A stretch of DNA of 64,000 nucleotides from Deltaproteobacteria bacterium (GTDB lineage Bacteria; Myxococcota_C; UBA6777): positions 544,696 to 608,695 of the forward strand of contig SBHC01000081.1 in NCBI GenBank assembly GCA_006226375.1. The letters are read 5' to 3'. Every line of letters begins with the position of its first letter. Position 1 is the first letter of the stretch. Below, piece after piece: positions 45,452 to 56,222 of this stretch. The position numbers and the translations under genes were made by a program. The notes below the pieces were generated by a model. The model did no database searches, had not been told where the DNA came from, and was given only the letters and a program-made list of their open reading frames with translations.

Positions 45452-47623
45452 TTATGCGTCTCCGAAGCCAAGGTTCTCTTCCAGTTGGTCCAAGAGCGTA
45501 ATGGCAGCGTCCGCAATCACAGTTCCTGGTCCGAAGATCGCAGCGGCGCCTGCTTCGTAGAGAGCGTCGTAATCCTGGGGCGGAATGACACCTCCAACGA
45601 CCACCAAAATATCTTCGCGTTCAAGGTCTTTCAACGCGCCACGCAAGGCAGGAACCAACGTCAAGTGACCGGCCGCAAGAGAGCTAACGCCCACAATATG
45701 GACGTCGTTGTCTACGGCTTGTTGTGCCGTCTCTTCCGGTGTTTGGAACAGCGGCCCGATGTCGACATCAAAGCCAATGTCAGCGAACGCAGTGGCGATA
45801 ACCTTTTGTCCACGGTCGTGACCATCCTGACCCATTTTTGCGACAAGGATCCGAGGACGACGTCCTTCTTCCGCCTCAAACGCAGCGATACGCTCTTCTA
45901 TGGATGTTAGTGTCTCCGCAGCCACGCCACCTTCTCCTCGAAACACCCCAGATACAGTACGAATGGTCGCTTGATGACGCCCCCACACCTTCTCCAGAGC
46001 GCCGCTTATCTCTCCAACCGTTGCTTTCGCTCTCGCCGCTTTCACCGACAGGTCAAGCAAGTTTCCATCGCCTGTGTCTGCTGCCACAGTCAGCGCATGG
46101 AGGGCTTTCTCTACGGTGGCCTCATCCCGCGACTCGCGCAGTTGACGAAGTCGCTCAATCTGCGCCTGACGCACGGCAGAGTTATCCACTTTTAAGATGG
46201 GGATATCATCGGGCGTTTCGGGTGGATAGAGGTTGACACCAACAATCGTTTGCTGTCTGGCGTCAATTCGGGCTTGGGTCCTTGCAGCAGACTCTTCAAT
46301 GCGAAGCTTGGGAAGACCCGTTTCAATAGCCTTTGCCATACCTCCCAAGCCTTCAATCTCCTGGATATGGCTCCAGGCTTTCTCCATCAACTCTTGGGTC
46401 AACCGCTCGACATAGAAGCTTCCACCCCAAGGGTCGATCACATCGGTGGTGCCTGTCTCCATTTGCAGAAAGAGCTGGGTGTTCCGTGCGATCCGTGCGC
46501 TAAAGTCTGTGGGCAACGCCAGGGCTTCATCGAGGCTGTTGGTGTGCAGCGACTGGGTGTGCCCTTGCGTCGCAGCCATCGCCTCAATGCAGGTCCGGGT
46601 AACGTTGTTGTAGACGTCTTGCGCGGTGAGGCTCCAACCCGAAGTCTGGCAGTGCGTTCGCAGCATCATCGACTTGGGGTTTTTCGGGTCAAACGGCTTC
46701 AGCAAGCGAGCCCACAACGTCCGCGCTGCCCGAAGTTTTGCGACTTCCATAAAGAAGTTCATCCCGACTGCAAAAAAGAACGACAGCCGAGGCGCAAACG
46801 CGTCAATATTGAGACCAGCTTCCAGGCCGGTTCGCACGTATTGCAAGCCATCAGCGAGAGTATACGCCAGCTCCAAATCGGCGGTAGCTCCGGCCTCTTG
46901 CATGTGATAACCGGAGATACTGATCGAGTTAAACCGGGGCATGTGCGACGCGGTAAAGCCAAAGATGTCGGCGATGATTCGCATCGACGGTGCAGGCGGA
47001 TAAATGTAGGTGTTCCGCACCATAAATTCTTTCAGGATGTCGTTTTGGATGGTGCCCGCCAACTGCTTGTGCTCCACACCCTGCTCTTCCGCGGCGACAA
47101 TGTACAACGCCATAATCGGTAGCACAGCGCCGTTCATTGTCATCGACACGCTCATTTTGTCGAGAGGAATCTCATCAAACAAAATCCGCATATCAAGAAT
47201 CGAATCAATCGCTACACCTGCCATCCCCACATCGCCGGAGACACGGGGGTGGTCGGAGTCATAGCCTCGGTGTGTGGCGAGGTCAAAGGCAATGGACAGA
47301 CCCTTTTGACCGGCCGCAAGGTTTCGACGGTAAAACGCGTTGCTCTCTTCCGCAGTGGAAAACCCAGCGTACTGCCGGACAGTCCAGGGGCGCGACGTAT
47401 ACATGGTCGCATAGGGTCCACGTGTGAAGGGAGCCAAACCAGGAAGCGAATGCAGGTGGTCAATCCCTTCAACGGCATCCGGCCCATAAAACGGCGTAAT
47501 CGGGATGCCTTCGGGAGTTTGCCACATCGCTGCCTGTTGGGAGGAAAGCTCAGGTGCTTCTGCTTTGGCTTGTGTTTCTGGAGCGTCAAACGCCAGGGAT
47601 GCAAACGATGGAATCTTGCTCAT
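45452..47623 (-). CDS. mutB: Methylmalonyl-CoA mutase, large (catalytic) subunit
   Basis: 723 residues from ATG 47623, which overlaps the mutA stop (ATGA). Interconverts methylmalonyl-CoA and succinyl-CoA, linking propionate and branched-chain carbon to the citric acid cycle. Substrate barrel about 50-560 with [15 protein letters not shown] (the Tyr and Arg boxes) and the CoA-binding region; C-terminal cobalamin domain (about 590-715) with [10 protein letters not shown], whose His ligates cobalt, and GVSSLAAGH and GGVIPPQD. meaB follows after 7 bases. Confidence 0.96.
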   Translation of the reverse strand: MSKIPSFASLAFDAPETQAKAEAPELSSQQAAMWQTPEGIPITPFYGPDAVEGIDHLHSLPGLAPFTRGPYATMYTSRPWTVRQYAGFSTAEESNAFYRRNLAAGQKGLSIAFDLATHRGYDSDHPRVSGDVGMAGVAIDSILDMRILFDEIPLDKMSVSMTMNGAVLPIMALYIVAAEEQGVEHKQLAGTIQNDILKEFMVRNTYIYPPAPSMRIIADIFGFTASHMPRFNSISISGYHMQEAGATADLELAYTLADGLQYVRTGLEAGLNIDAFAPRLSFFFAVGMNFFMEVAKLRAARTLWARLLKPFDPKNPKSMMLRTHCQTSGWSLTAQDVYNNVTRTCIEAMAATQGHTQSLHTNSLDEALALPTDFSARIARNTQLFLQMETGTTDVIDPWGGSFYVERLTQELMEKAWSHIQEIEGLGGMAKAIETGLPKLRIEESAARTQARIDARQQTIVGVNLYPPETPDDIPILKVDNSAVRQAQIERLRQLRESRDEATVEKALHALTVAADTGDGNLLDLSVKAARAKATVGEISGALEKVWGRHQATIRTVSGVFRGEGGVAAETLTSIEERIAAFEAEEGRRPRILVAKMGQDGHDRGQKVIATAFADIGFDVDIGPLFQTPEETAQQAVDNDVHIVGVSSLAAGHLTLVPALRGALKDLEREDILVVVGGVIPPQDYDALYEAGAAAIFGPGTVIADAAITLLDQLEENLGFGDA

Positions 47624-49674
47624 GCGGTCACCCCCAAAGCACGGTGAAGAGATTGCAACACAGACAAAGCATCGCATCCCAGATAAAGATAGTGAGTTAC
47701 GCCAGCATTGGTCCAGGTCTCTTCGTGTTCACCGGGCCTTCCTGCGAGCGCAACAAACGTCGGTCGATGTGTCTTGATGGCAGCCATCAACGACTCCACT
47801 TGCTCCACATAGGCTTCGTCTGTTCCACAGATCACCAAGCCGTTGGCGCCGCTTTCTGCGTAAGCTTGGGCTAGCGCATCCATATCGGTGAAGCCATCGT
47901 TGGAAACCGATGTCACTCCGCCAGCTGCAAAGAACCGTTGGGCAAACCCTGCCCTGGCTTTGTGCTCAGGTATGGAACCGAGATTCGCAAGAAACACCGA
48001 GGGTGCGTTACCATGTTTCTCAGCAAAGGCGTCTACCGCTTCGCGCAACGCTTCCCAGGCCGCTGCCCATCGATACACAGGCAAAGGCTCCACAGAATCA
48101 GCTGCTCCTTCCGGATGTAGCGCTGCTTCCAATGCAGCAACCGAGGCACCTTGCTGGCTGGCCTGTGTTAGAGCGTCCATGGTCGCAGCAACATCCGATT
48201 CTTCCGCGAGATGGTGAACCAGATCGCCAGAGAAGCCTGGGTCTTCGGAGGGTCCATCGGGCCATGAAGGCCGCTTTAAGGCTTCCTCCTCCAGGTTGGC
48301 GTATTCGCTCACGCCCAACACGGGGGCCTTTCGTTTGGAGCTGTTCTTGTTCTTCTGGGCCACGACCTCCGCGATCCACTCGTGCACAGAACCTTCTCGC
48401 AAGCAGGAGACGATCCCACCCTGCCCTTCGATGGTTTGGAACAATGCCCAGGCCTCACGGGCGAGAGAGTCTGTCATCGACTCGACGTACCACGAGCCTG
48501 CGGCCGGATCGACCACACGGCTGAGATGAGACTCTTTTTCCAGGACAAGTTGTGTCTTCACCGCCATGCGCAGGCCCAACTCTCCAGGAACACCCAACGC
48601 CCGCTCAAACGGCGTAATCGTAACAGCATCAGCCCCACCGGTTACGGCAGAAAAACACTCTGCAGTGTTGCGCAAGAAGTTGACCCAAGGGTCTCGCTGG
48701 GCCGTGGTTACTCGGGAAGTCACAGCGTGAACAAACACCGGGTGATGCGCAGCGTCCACACCGCACGCCTTCATAACTTTCGCCCACAGCATCCGTAAGG
48801 CCCGAACCTTTGCCATCTCCACAAACATGTGTCGGCCCACACCGACCTGTGCAAACCCAGCCGCTGCAACCTTCGTCAAGTCCGCACCGCGCTGCTCCAT
48901 TTGTCGCAACGTTTCCACGGCGCTTGCCAGGATGAAGGCCAACTCTTGCGCCGCGCTTGCCCCAGCGTCATGAAACACAAGGCCCGACGCACTCCAAAGA
49001 TCCAACTCGGCCTGGTGTTGTTCGCGCCACTTGAGGCCCAAAGCAAGCTCGGACCAGGCAGACTCCAATCCATGTGGGAGTTCGCCGTGAGACGCCAACA
49101 TCCCGATGGGATCGACATACACAGAGCCCATCAAGGAGGACGGAGAGACACCTTTGTCGTTTGCCGCTTCGGTAAGCCAAACCAACGAAGGCAACAACGC
49201 GGTTCCAGCAGCCAACGAGATGGGTGTTTCGGCGAGATTGACATCCTTCAAAAGCGACCGAAGTCCATCAAGTCGCTGCAAAACCAACCCACCGGCTCCC
49301 AAACTGGAAGGATGCGTTGCAGCCCATCCAGGAACCAGCCAGAGAGAGTTCACCCCTCTTTGGATGTCGGTTGCGATCGCCTCAGCGACTTGCTCCAACG
49401 CGCCACTGTCATACACCTGACGGATATCCCACCCCGCCTGACGACGTTCAAACGCCGCCACGCTTCGGGAGAATCCTGCGTTGGCAAAGGCTGTATCCGG
49501 CGACAACGTATCGTCTGCCTGATGGTACAGAGGCTGCTGCGTGAGGCCTTCGTAGAGGCTCTTTTGCAGCGTCGCTGCCTTGCGTCCTTTGAGCACACGC
49601 TCGACCTCAGCTTCCCATTCGTCCGCAGACACCGGAGAAAAATACTGTTGAAGATGAAGCTGTTTGTCTTCCAT
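47620..49674 (-). CDS. mutA: Methylmalonyl-CoA mutase, small subunit
   Basis: 684 residues. Structural partner of MutB in the heterodimeric enzyme. The barrel-like part is recognisable ([19 protein letters not shown]). In the C-terminal domain the cobalt-binding DxHxxG is missing ([17 protein letters not shown] stands there), which is normal for MutA, so it binds no B12. First gene of the unit; its promoter lies in the 230-base gap shared with the divergent hydrolase gene. Confidence 0.95.
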   Translation of the reverse strand: MEDKQLHLQQYFSPVSADEWEAEVERVLKGRKAATLQKSLYEGLTQQPLYHQADDTLSPDTAFANAGFSRSVAAFERRQAGWDIRQVYDSGALEQVAEAIATDIQRGVNSLWLVPGWAATHPSSLGAGGLVLQRLDGLRSLLKDVNLAETPISLAAGTALLPSLVWLTEAANDKGVSPSSLMGSVYVDPIGMLASHGELPHGLESAWSELALGLKWREQHQAELDLWSASGLVFHDAGASAAQELAFILASAVETLRQMEQRGADLTKVAAAGFAQVGVGRHMFVEMAKVRALRMLWAKVMKACGVDAAHHPVFVHAVTSRVTTAQRDPWVNFLRNTAECFSAVTGGADAVTITPFERALGVPGELGLRMAVKTQLVLEKESHLSRVVDPAAGSWYVESMTDSLAREAWALFQTIEGQGGIVSCLREGSVHEWIAEVVAQKNKNSSKRKAPVLGVSEYANLEEEALKRPSWPDGPSEDPGFSGDLVHHLAEESDVAATMDALTQASQQGASVAALEAALHPEGAADSVEPLPVYRWAAAWEALREAVDAFAEKHGNAPSVFLANLGSIPEHKARAGFAQRFFAAGGVTSVSNDGFTDMDALAQAYAESGANGLVICGTDEAYVEQVESLMAAIKTHRPTFVALAGRPGEHEETWTNAGVTHYLYLGCDALSVLQSLHRALGVTA

Positions 49675-49901
49675 ATCGACTCCTATCGGTATACCCAGAA
49701 GGATGCGAAAATCGCTGCGTCATTCGGTGCCAGGACTCATCGTTATCCCAACACACGGCCTACAATTCCGCGTAATCCGTGTACCACAAACAGCGTGGGA
49801 CCTTCAAGCGAAGAGAGACCCTGTGGCAGAGACGACCTTGACAGGAACGCCCAAACCCCAAAAGATAGCCCCGTGATGCACAACGCAACCGGGAGGTGAT
49901 T

Positions 49902-50849
49902 GTGATTGATACATTGGAAGCATTGGCACGACGCACGCTGGCGTCACAGGGGTTTCGCAGCCTGTACTACGACACATCGGTGTGCAACATGCACTTTCTT
50001 GATGGGGCCGGCAAAGGTTCGATGGCCCCCATGATCTTGCTTCACGGCATCGCATCCTCTGCGATTGGCTACAGCCAACTCATGGTGCCTCTCAAACGCT
50101 ACGTCAAAAGCGTCATCGCGGTCGACTCTCCCGGTCATGGATGGAGCAGCGTCCCCTACAAGACCCTCGACCCAGAGGTCATCTTTCAGGGCGTCTTGGA
50201 GCTGTTGGACCGAATCATCACCGAGCCTGTGTTTCTCTATGGAAACTCCCTTGGCGGAGGACTCACCCTTCGGTACGCGCTGGAACGCCCTGAGAATGTC
50301 AAAGGGATTATCCTCTCTTCTCCTGCAGGTGCTCCACTTTCCACCGACGAATTCACGACCCTTCGCACTATCTTTAATGTGCGGACCCAAGAAGACGCTG
50401 GCCGCTTTCTCGATCTTCTCTACCACGAACCGCCGCGCTTCCGCCGACTGATAGAACGCTTTATCCTCCGCTTGATCGCTCGCCCCCATATCCAAGGGTT
50501 CTTCGACAACTACAACCCCGAAGATGAAGACGACTTCGCCTTCACCCCCAAAGACTTGGCCCAACTCAAGATGCCCATCATGTTCTTGTGGGGGCAGTCG
50601 GAGCGTCTACTCCCTCTCTCTTGTTACAGTTACTTTAAAGAACACCTTCCTTCCCACGCCAAGATCGAACGCCCGCCTGGTTGGGGCCACAGCCCGCACA
50701 TGGAACATCCCAAAGATATCGTCGAACGACTGCGTTTCTTTATGTTGGAGGTAGAGCGACAACATACGTTTGGCGTATCGGAGGGCCAGTCCTCCAAATT
50801 CGGAGCAGAGCCCCTCCAACCCTCCAACATGGGAGAGAAACGCCCGTGA
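49902..50849 (+). CDS. Alpha/beta hydrolase
   Basis: 315 residues from GTG 49902, chosen because GGGAGG lies 5 bases upstream (a GTG six bases earlier sits on that element). Oxyanion motif LLHGIASSA, nucleophile Ser in GNSLGGG, acid probably in WGQSERLLP region, and His in GWGHSPHMEHP. The combination is that of esterases and C-C hydrolases (MhpC-like). Substrate unknown. No signal peptide. The last 35 residues are Pro/Ser-rich and variable. Divergent from mutA. Confidence 0.85.
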   Translation: MIDTLEALARRTLASQGFRSLYYDTSVCNMHFLDGAGKGSMAPMILLHGIASSAIGYSQLMVPLKRYVKSVIAVDSPGHGWSSVPYKTLDPEVIFQGVLELLDRIITEPVFLYGNSLGGGLTLRYALERPENVKGIILSSPAGAPLSTDEFTTLRTIFNVRTQEDAGRFLDLLYHEPPRFRRLIERFILRLIARPHIQGFFDNYNPEDEDDFAFTPKDLAQLKMPIMFLWGQSERLLPLSCYSYFKEHLPSHAKIERPPGWGHSPHMEHPKDIVERLRFFMLEVERQHTFGVSEGQSSKFGAEPLQPSNMGEKRP

Positions 50850-50958
50850 GGCGTCTCACACCCCAACCCGCGACCTCGCTCACACCCGCCCAGACAGGTC
50901 TCTCCAACCTCCTGTTTTCCTAAGACCTTCTCCGACATCGTCATCCTGGAATGGTTCC

Positions 50959-50967
50959 TGCTATAGT
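50959..50967 (+). promoter_or_regulatory. Extended -10 promoter element before the Gly-repeat gene
   Basis: TGCTATAGT: extended -10 (TGn) plus TATAGT, 76 bases before ATG 51044. No good -35, which extended -10 promoters can do without. Confidence 0.4.
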
Positions 50968-51043
50968 GGTGGGCAACGCCGGACACGGCAGAGCCAATCT
51001 TCACAAAAGGTGAAGCCAGCTCAACCACAAAAGGAGAAGAACG

Positions 51044-51607
51044 ATGAAAAGCATGACCAGCAAACTGATGACCGGTATGACTCTTGGCCTGGGACTCTGT
51101 ACCATGGCAGCCTTTCAAGCTCCAACGGCAGAAGCGGCTCCCTACCATGCGAGAAAGCAGATTCGTCGCGGCAAGAGCATCAAGCACAGCGGAAAGCTTC
51201 AAGTCCTCTCGGGTAAGATGATGATTCGCAAAGGCAACCGCCTGATCCTACGGGGGCACTCCGCCAGACGAACAGGCAACACCTTGCTGCTCCAAGGCAA
51301 GCTCAAAGTCCGCCAGGGCCTCCGAACCCTTCGACGTGCCCGATTCCACCGTGGTTATCATCACATCATGCTGAAGCGTCGTGGACACAAGCTGATTCGC
51401 CAAGGCAACCGACTCAAAAACCTTGGGTACAACAAGCTTCGTTACAGCCGAAAGTTGCTCCGCAAAGGTAAGCTTAACAAGCGAATCGGATGGGCCATGA
51501 TTCGCAAAGGCCACAGCAAGATTCGACTCGGGAATCGTATGATTCGTAACGGTCGACGCATGGCTTACGGTTCCTACCGACACCGTCGTCACTTCGCGAT
51601 GCGATAA
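51044..51607 (+). CDS. Secreted highly basic protein with Gly heptad repeats
   Basis: 187 residues; AGGAG 8 bases upstream, signal peptide ending AEA. No family recognised. After the signal, Gly recurs every seven residues: 13 of 16 intervals are G-x6-G (GKLQVLS, GKMMIRK, GNRLILR, GNTLLLQ ...), with Lys/Asn/His after the Gly and Leu/Ile near position 4. The chain is very rich in Arg and Lys and has no Cys in the mature part. A regular repeat of this kind could form a beta-roll or similar stack exposing positive charge; that is inference. A strong terminator follows at 51632, so it is a single-gene unit. Confidence 0.85.
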   Translation: MKSMTSKLMTGMTLGLGLCTMAAFQAPTAEAAPYHARKQIRRGKSIKHSGKLQVLSGKMMIRKGNRLILRGHSARRTGNTLLLQGKLKVRQGLRTLRRARFHRGYHHIMLKRRGHKLIRQGNRLKNLGYNKLRYSRKLLRKGKLNKRIGWAMIRKGHSKIRLGNRMIRNGRRMAYGSYRHRRHFAMR

Positions 51608-51631
51608 CACACAACGCTTCTTACCCAGCAG

Positions 51632-51660
51632 AGCCCGGAGTACCGGGCTTTGTTGGTTTT
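51632..51660 (+). terminator. Rho-independent terminator
   Basis: Stem AGCCCGG / CCGGGCT, loop AGTA, then TTGTTGGTTTT. 25 bases after the Gly-repeat gene. Confidence 0.85.
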
Positions 51661-51883
51661 AGGGTTCTCCATAAACAAAAGTTGAACCTTTCGCCACTTG
51701 CTTCGTAACAGACACGGAACTTGAGTGTTTTTTCTTTCCACGACTCCCACCCTGAGCGTTTCCACGCAACAGCCCAACCGGCTGCGACTGCGTTGAGAAC
51801 TCTGCAGAAGGAACTCTGCCCATGAAGTTTGTGACTTCGTACAAATCCGTTGGAATCCAATCCCCAAGGAACGAGGTCACACC

Positions 51884-53569
51884 ATGCCAGAGAACCAAAC
51901 TTTTGTCGGAGAACACGTAAGTTTTCGCTTCCCAGCCCTTGCCAAACCCCTCATAGAAGACGCGACATTTCGCATCCGAGTTTCGGGTCCTGAACCGTCA
52001 AGGATCGGCCTGATTGGCCCGAACGGACATGGGAAAACAACCCTCATCCGTTTGCTTTGCCAGGAGCTTAAGCCAGATGCAGGGAGAGTGATCGTCCCTC
52101 CTACCCTTAAGATAGCGTCGTTGCCACAAGCCATCTTGGAAGACCAAAAGCAGCAGGCCTTGCACGACTTTGTACAAGAGCCGCTTCGACCTATCTTGCA
52201 ATTGGAACAAGAGTTACGAAAACTGGAAGCTTCCATGACATCTCTGGAAGGCTCCGCTCTCGAAGCTCTCCTTGAGACCTACGGTGCAAAGCTCGCAATC
52301 TACGAAGCAGCCGACGGTTACACCCTTGATCACCGGGTCGAGTTGGTTCTGGAAGCTCTTGGCCTCAAAGAGCTAGAACCGGACCGCCCGCTGAAGACCT
52401 TGTCGGTTGGACAGCAAACCCGGGCTGCCCTCGCAAGATTGCTTCTATCACCTGCCGACCTTTTGGTTCTGGACGAGCCCACCAACCACCTGGACATTTC
52501 AGCTTGTCAGTGGTTGGAAGAGTACCTTGACAGTATCGGTCGAGCCACGCTGATAGTCTCGCACGACCGGCACTTTCTGGATCGTACAGTTCATGAAATT
52601 TGGAACCTGGAACACGGTGTGTTTGAGACCTACCCAGGAAACTATTCTGAGTATCAGGGATTTTGCGAGAAGCGTCGGGAGCGCCTGAAGCACGAACACG
52701 CTCTTCAACAGCGCGAGATCAAACGACTCGAACGAAGCGCACAACAACGACAAGTGTGGTCAGACAAGAAAGAGTCAACCAAGATAGGGAGCCACGCGAT
52801 GGATCGGGGCTTCATCGGTGCGCGGGCTGCGAGACAAGCCAAACGCGCCAAGCACCTGGAGCTTCGTATTCAACAAGAGCTGGAAAAACGTCGGGCAGAG
52901 TTGCCTAAGATCGACCGAGATGTGTCGCTTCATTTTCCAATGCACCAAGCACCACCGGAGCATTTGATGCGGCTCCACAACATCGCTCACACTCGTGGAG
53001 GGAAAGCCTTGTTTGATGACCTTCAGTTGGACATCAAGGCGGGACAGCGATGGTCGATCACTGGATCCAACGGCAGCGGGAAGTCGACGTTGCTTCAAAT
53101 TATCGCGGGCGAATTGGCACCAACAGAAGGTACAAGACGTGTGTTCTCAGGTGTAACCATGCATCACTACACCCAAGAACACGGAGAGCTATTGCTTCGT
53201 CAAAACCACCGTGACAGCACGATACTCCAGGCGATTGGAGCGACCTATGCTGACACAACCACCCGTACATTGTTGGCGTATCTTGGTTTCAAGAAGGACG
53301 ACGTGTTTCGCCCGATCTCCGTGCTCAGCCCAGGACAGTTGGCGCGGGTTGCCCTCGCTCGTGCGCTGCTATCAGGAGCCAACCTTTTACTCCTCGATGA
53401 ACCGACCAACCACCTGGATCTGCGGGCTCGAAAGGCACTGGAACAAGGTCTTCGTCATTACGAAGGAACCTTAATTTGCGTAAGCCACGACCGCGCGTTC
53501 CTCAAGTCCTTGGGGCCAGTGAGTCAACACATTACACTTCCCCACTTTGCCCCACCTCCGAATGCATAG
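51884..53569 (+). CDS. ABC-F family ATPase
   Basis: 561 residues, two ABC ATPase domains in one chain and no membrane segments, as in ABC-F proteins that act on ribosomes (translation factors or antibiotic-protection proteins). Domain 1: Walker A GPNGHGKTT, signature LSVGQQTR, Walker B LVLDEPTNHLD. A basic helical linker follows (about 250-350; KRLERSAQQRQVWSDKKEST), where the tRNA-contacting arm is expected. Domain 2: GSNGSGKST, signature LSPGQLAR, LLLDEPTNHLD. Both catalytic Glu are present. The subfamily, and hence any resistance role, cannot be decided. Convergent with the lipoprotein operon, 1 base apart. Confidence 0.92.
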   Translation: MPENQTFVGEHVSFRFPALAKPLIEDATFRIRVSGPEPSRIGLIGPNGHGKTTLIRLLCQELKPDAGRVIVPPTLKIASLPQAILEDQKQQALHDFVQEPLRPILQLEQELRKLEASMTSLEGSALEALLETYGAKLAIYEAADGYTLDHRVELVLEALGLKELEPDRPLKTLSVGQQTRAALARLLLSPADLLVLDEPTNHLDISACQWLEEYLDSIGRATLIVSHDRHFLDRTVHEIWNLEHGVFETYPGNYSEYQGFCEKRRERLKHEHALQQREIKRLERSAQQRQVWSDKKESTKIGSHAMDRGFIGARAARQAKRAKHLELRIQQELEKRRAELPKIDRDVSLHFPMHQAPPEHLMRLHNIAHTRGGKALFDDLQLDIKAGQRWSITGSNGSGKSTLLQIIAGELAPTEGTRRVFSGVTMHHYTQEHGELLLRQNHRDSTILQAIGATYADTTTRTLLAYLGFKKDDVFRPISVLSPGQLARVALARALLSGANLLLLDEPTNHLDLRARKALEQGLRHYEGTLICVSHDRAFLKSLGPVSQHITLPHFAPPPNA

Positions 53570-53570
53570 T

Positions 53571-56213
53571 TTAATACGACAAGCTAAGAAGAAAGCCTCC
53601 GCCTTCAGAAAGAGAGAGCGGCCCAAACTCGCTCTTCGGTTTACTGCTTTTGTCGAGGTGTCCATAGGTTCCCAAGACAAGCAGTTGCTGATGTTGAGTG
53701 TAATGCAAAGCTCCCACAGCATCTTGCCCCTCACCACCCCAGGTCTGAACCCCCAACCACGTCCCCTCTTCCGAAAGTTTAACCAGAAGGGCATCTTGGT
53801 TACCCCTGACAGGATTCGTTGCATGGCTGCCAAAGGTAGCATCCATCGTCAAAGAACCACCGATGAATAGGTTACCGAGAGGACCCATCGTCATGTCATT
53901 GAGGGTGTCCACTCCTTTGCCCCCACCACTTGTCACCCATATCTGATTTCCGTCCTTGTCCCATCGTGTCACAAACACATCCGTCGCACCCTGAGATGTC
54001 AATGTTGTTCCGCGAAAATTCACTGTGTTGATAAAGGAACCCGCGATATAAAGGTGCTCTTGAGCATCAAAGATAACTCTCGACACCTCAACAAAGTTAT
54101 CTTGCCCCACCACGTGAGCCCACAACCACTCACCTCTTGCATCAAGAGCAGCGACAAACCCACTCGATTGCAACCCACCTTTAAGAGTGTAGTTCTCCAG
54201 GGGAAGAGTTTGGGAGAACGAGCCCATCAATACCACACGACCTGAAGGCGTACGATGAATGTGAGTGATCTTGTTGGTTGTAGATGTTCCTAGCAAGAGT
54301 TTGAACCACAACACAGAGCCGTCGGCCTTAAGATGAGCGATAAACATTTGGCCGTCGTTACGGGTTGCTTTGGGGTCGGCTTTGTGAAGCAACGTCGTCC
54401 CCAGCCGGAGGTCATCTTTGCGGTAATAGCTTCCAGCGATGTAAAACGTTCCCTGAGTTCCCGGCGCTACAACCAAGCTAGCCAGGACATGATCGTTGAC
54501 CTGTGAAACAAGCGAATGGATCGAACCCCACTCCCCATCTTTCGAGGAAAGAGAAGCCACCACCCCTATGTTCTGAGAGCTCTGGACAGAAAAAGGAGAA
54601 GCCCCCCACGAGCCACCACCCTGAAACACACTTCCCAACCATAACTTGTTGTTGGCACTATCGAATGTCATACGCCCCGAAGCCACAAGTGTACCCGACG
54701 GCGTTTTGGCCCAAGCCACCGTCCGTTGCGGAGAGAGCTTGCAAACAAAAAGAGTTGGTTTTCCCGCCGTGTTCAAAGAAAAAGAGCCAAGGGTTTGTGG
54801 GTATCCAAAGAGCCCATGAATGTAAAAACTTCCAGATGGATCTTCCAACAGGCTCCGAAACGCGATGGAAGGTTGCCCCAAACGCATAATCCAGTGGTAC
54901 TTGCATTTCAGACGAAAACGATACGTTCGTTCCGCGCCTTCGGGGTCTTTGACCGTAACACTGACGATGCCTTCACAACCATCCTTAGGAGCCGTCCACT
55001 CCGTCTGACTTCCCTGTGCAGAGTCGATGGACGAAGAGAGCGTTCCCGTCGAAGCTTTCCATGTGAATGTTAATGCTCCTCCTTCAGGATCCATCGCCTT
55101 GACTTGCAACAGCACACGTTCTCCACGAGTGATGGACGACTTCGATGAGGTTGTTTGCAACCAAACAGGGAGAAGGTTGGTTGGGGGAGTGGGCCGAATG
55201 TTGAGAAGATGCGAAACATCCAAAGTACCGCCGCCTGGATCTTCGACCTTGACAGAGAGTTGACACGAATCTCCAAAACGAGGGACCTGAAAGGTGGTGT
55301 TTGGCTGTTCTGGGCTTCCAAAAACGCCAGCACAACTGGAGCGCCATTGGTAGGAAAAAGTATCATGGTCCCAATCAAAGGCCTCCACATGCAACGAAAG
55401 TGTCTCTCCATGCGTAGCGATGGGCTTCGCCACAAGCTGAGAGAGTTGGGGGCTGACATTAAACACCAGAGGGGGAAAACCTTCCGACGACGGCTGGCTC
55501 TCTACCTGTACAGCAAAAGCAAACGTTTCCGTTCGTTGACCTTGCAATGCAACTGTGAGTTGGAGAGCTTGTAGCCCCTTTTGGGAAGGAGCACTCCACT
55601 GTGTTTGAGCAGCAGTCGGCAAACTCCAGGCCCCACCCTTCGACTGCCACTGGTATGTAACTCTAACATCAGGGTGCACGCGTGCTTGCAATTGAAGAAC
55701 ATCGAGAGGTTTCATACGTTGTTGGGAGAGAATGACAGACTGCAGCATACTTGCAGGGTTTTCCTTCGGTGACAACCAGACAAAGACTGTTGTTGTTTGC
55801 GCTTGTTGCACGGCAATCTTCGAGAGAGTCGCTTGCCCTAACAGGTTTTGTTCGTTGTCCCAGGCCCGCACAAGAAACGTGTGATCATTCGCAACCGAAA
55901 GAGGTGAAAAAACCCCCCTCCATTGTCGCCCAGTCTTTAGAAGCAGTGTCGGCTCAGTGGACGACGGAGAGCGAACAGTGATTCGAGCTGGAACAGAAGC
56001 AAAGCCTCGCGCAACGACACCCCAAGCCACGTGCCCCCATTGCTCGCGGCAAAGCCCTTGGATGCAGACGTTGTTCGTCCGACAATCGGTTGCATCGGAA
56101 CAGGAACCAGGAGCACCGTTGGAACAGTGCTGTAGCAGCCCAACACAGGCCAGAAGACAACCCAACGCAAACCTGGAGATAAGAAAGGAAGATGCTCTCA
56201 TGGACGATGCCAT
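53571..56213 (-). CDS. Lipoprotein with Cys module, Ig-like domains and beta-propeller repeats (third of three)
   Basis: 880 residues. Lipobox LLQHC (Cys 30), then a short Cys module CSDATDCRTNNVCIQGLC. Beta-sandwich (cadherin/PKD-like) domains span about 60-430 with FDWDHDTFSYQWRSSC and AMDPEGGALTFTWKAS repeats. From about 440 to the end are blades of SBBP-type beta-propeller (GSFINTVNFRGTTLTSQGAT, FIGGSLTMDATFG). It begins 9 bases after the preceding paralogue stop. An alternative start at 56201 is possible. Probably an outer-membrane or surface lipoprotein; binding partner unknown. Confidence 0.85.
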   Translation of the reverse strand: MASSMRASSFLISRFALGCLLACVGLLQHCSNGAPGSCSDATDCRTNNVCIQGLCREQWGHVAWGVVARGFASVPARITVRSPSSTEPTLLLKTGRQWRGVFSPLSVANDHTFLVRAWDNEQNLLGQATLSKIAVQQAQTTTVFVWLSPKENPASMLQSVILSQQRMKPLDVLQLQARVHPDVRVTYQWQSKGGAWSLPTAAQTQWSAPSQKGLQALQLTVALQGQRTETFAFAVQVESQPSSEGFPPLVFNVSPQLSQLVAKPIATHGETLSLHVEAFDWDHDTFSYQWRSSCAGVFGSPEQPNTTFQVPRFGDSCQLSVKVEDPGGGTLDVSHLLNIRPTPPTNLLPVWLQTTSSKSSITRGERVLLQVKAMDPEGGALTFTWKASTGTLSSSIDSAQGSQTEWTAPKDGCEGIVSVTVKDPEGAERTYRFRLKCKYHWIMRLGQPSIAFRSLLEDPSGSFYIHGLFGYPQTLGSFSLNTAGKPTLFVCKLSPQRTVAWAKTPSGTLVASGRMTFDSANNKLWLGSVFQGGGSWGASPFSVQSSQNIGVVASLSSKDGEWGSIHSLVSQVNDHVLASLVVAPGTQGTFYIAGSYYRKDDLRLGTTLLHKADPKATRNDGQMFIAHLKADGSVLWFKLLLGTSTTNKITHIHRTPSGRVVLMGSFSQTLPLENYTLKGGLQSSGFVAALDARGEWLWAHVVGQDNFVEVSRVIFDAQEHLYIAGSFINTVNFRGTTLTSQGATDVFVTRWDKDGNQIWVTSGGGKGVDTLNDMTMGPLGNLFIGGSLTMDATFGSHATNPVRGNQDALLVKLSEEGTWLGVQTWGGEGQDAVGALHYTQHQQLLVLGTYGHLDKSSKPKSEFGPLSLSEGGGFLLSLSY

Positions 56214-56222
56214 CGCTCGGCC

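Noticed and set aside
51621..51867. Minus-strand frames between the Gly-repeat gene and the ABC-F gene
   Set aside because: Overlap the terminator and the ABC-F leader; no start signal or recognisable content.
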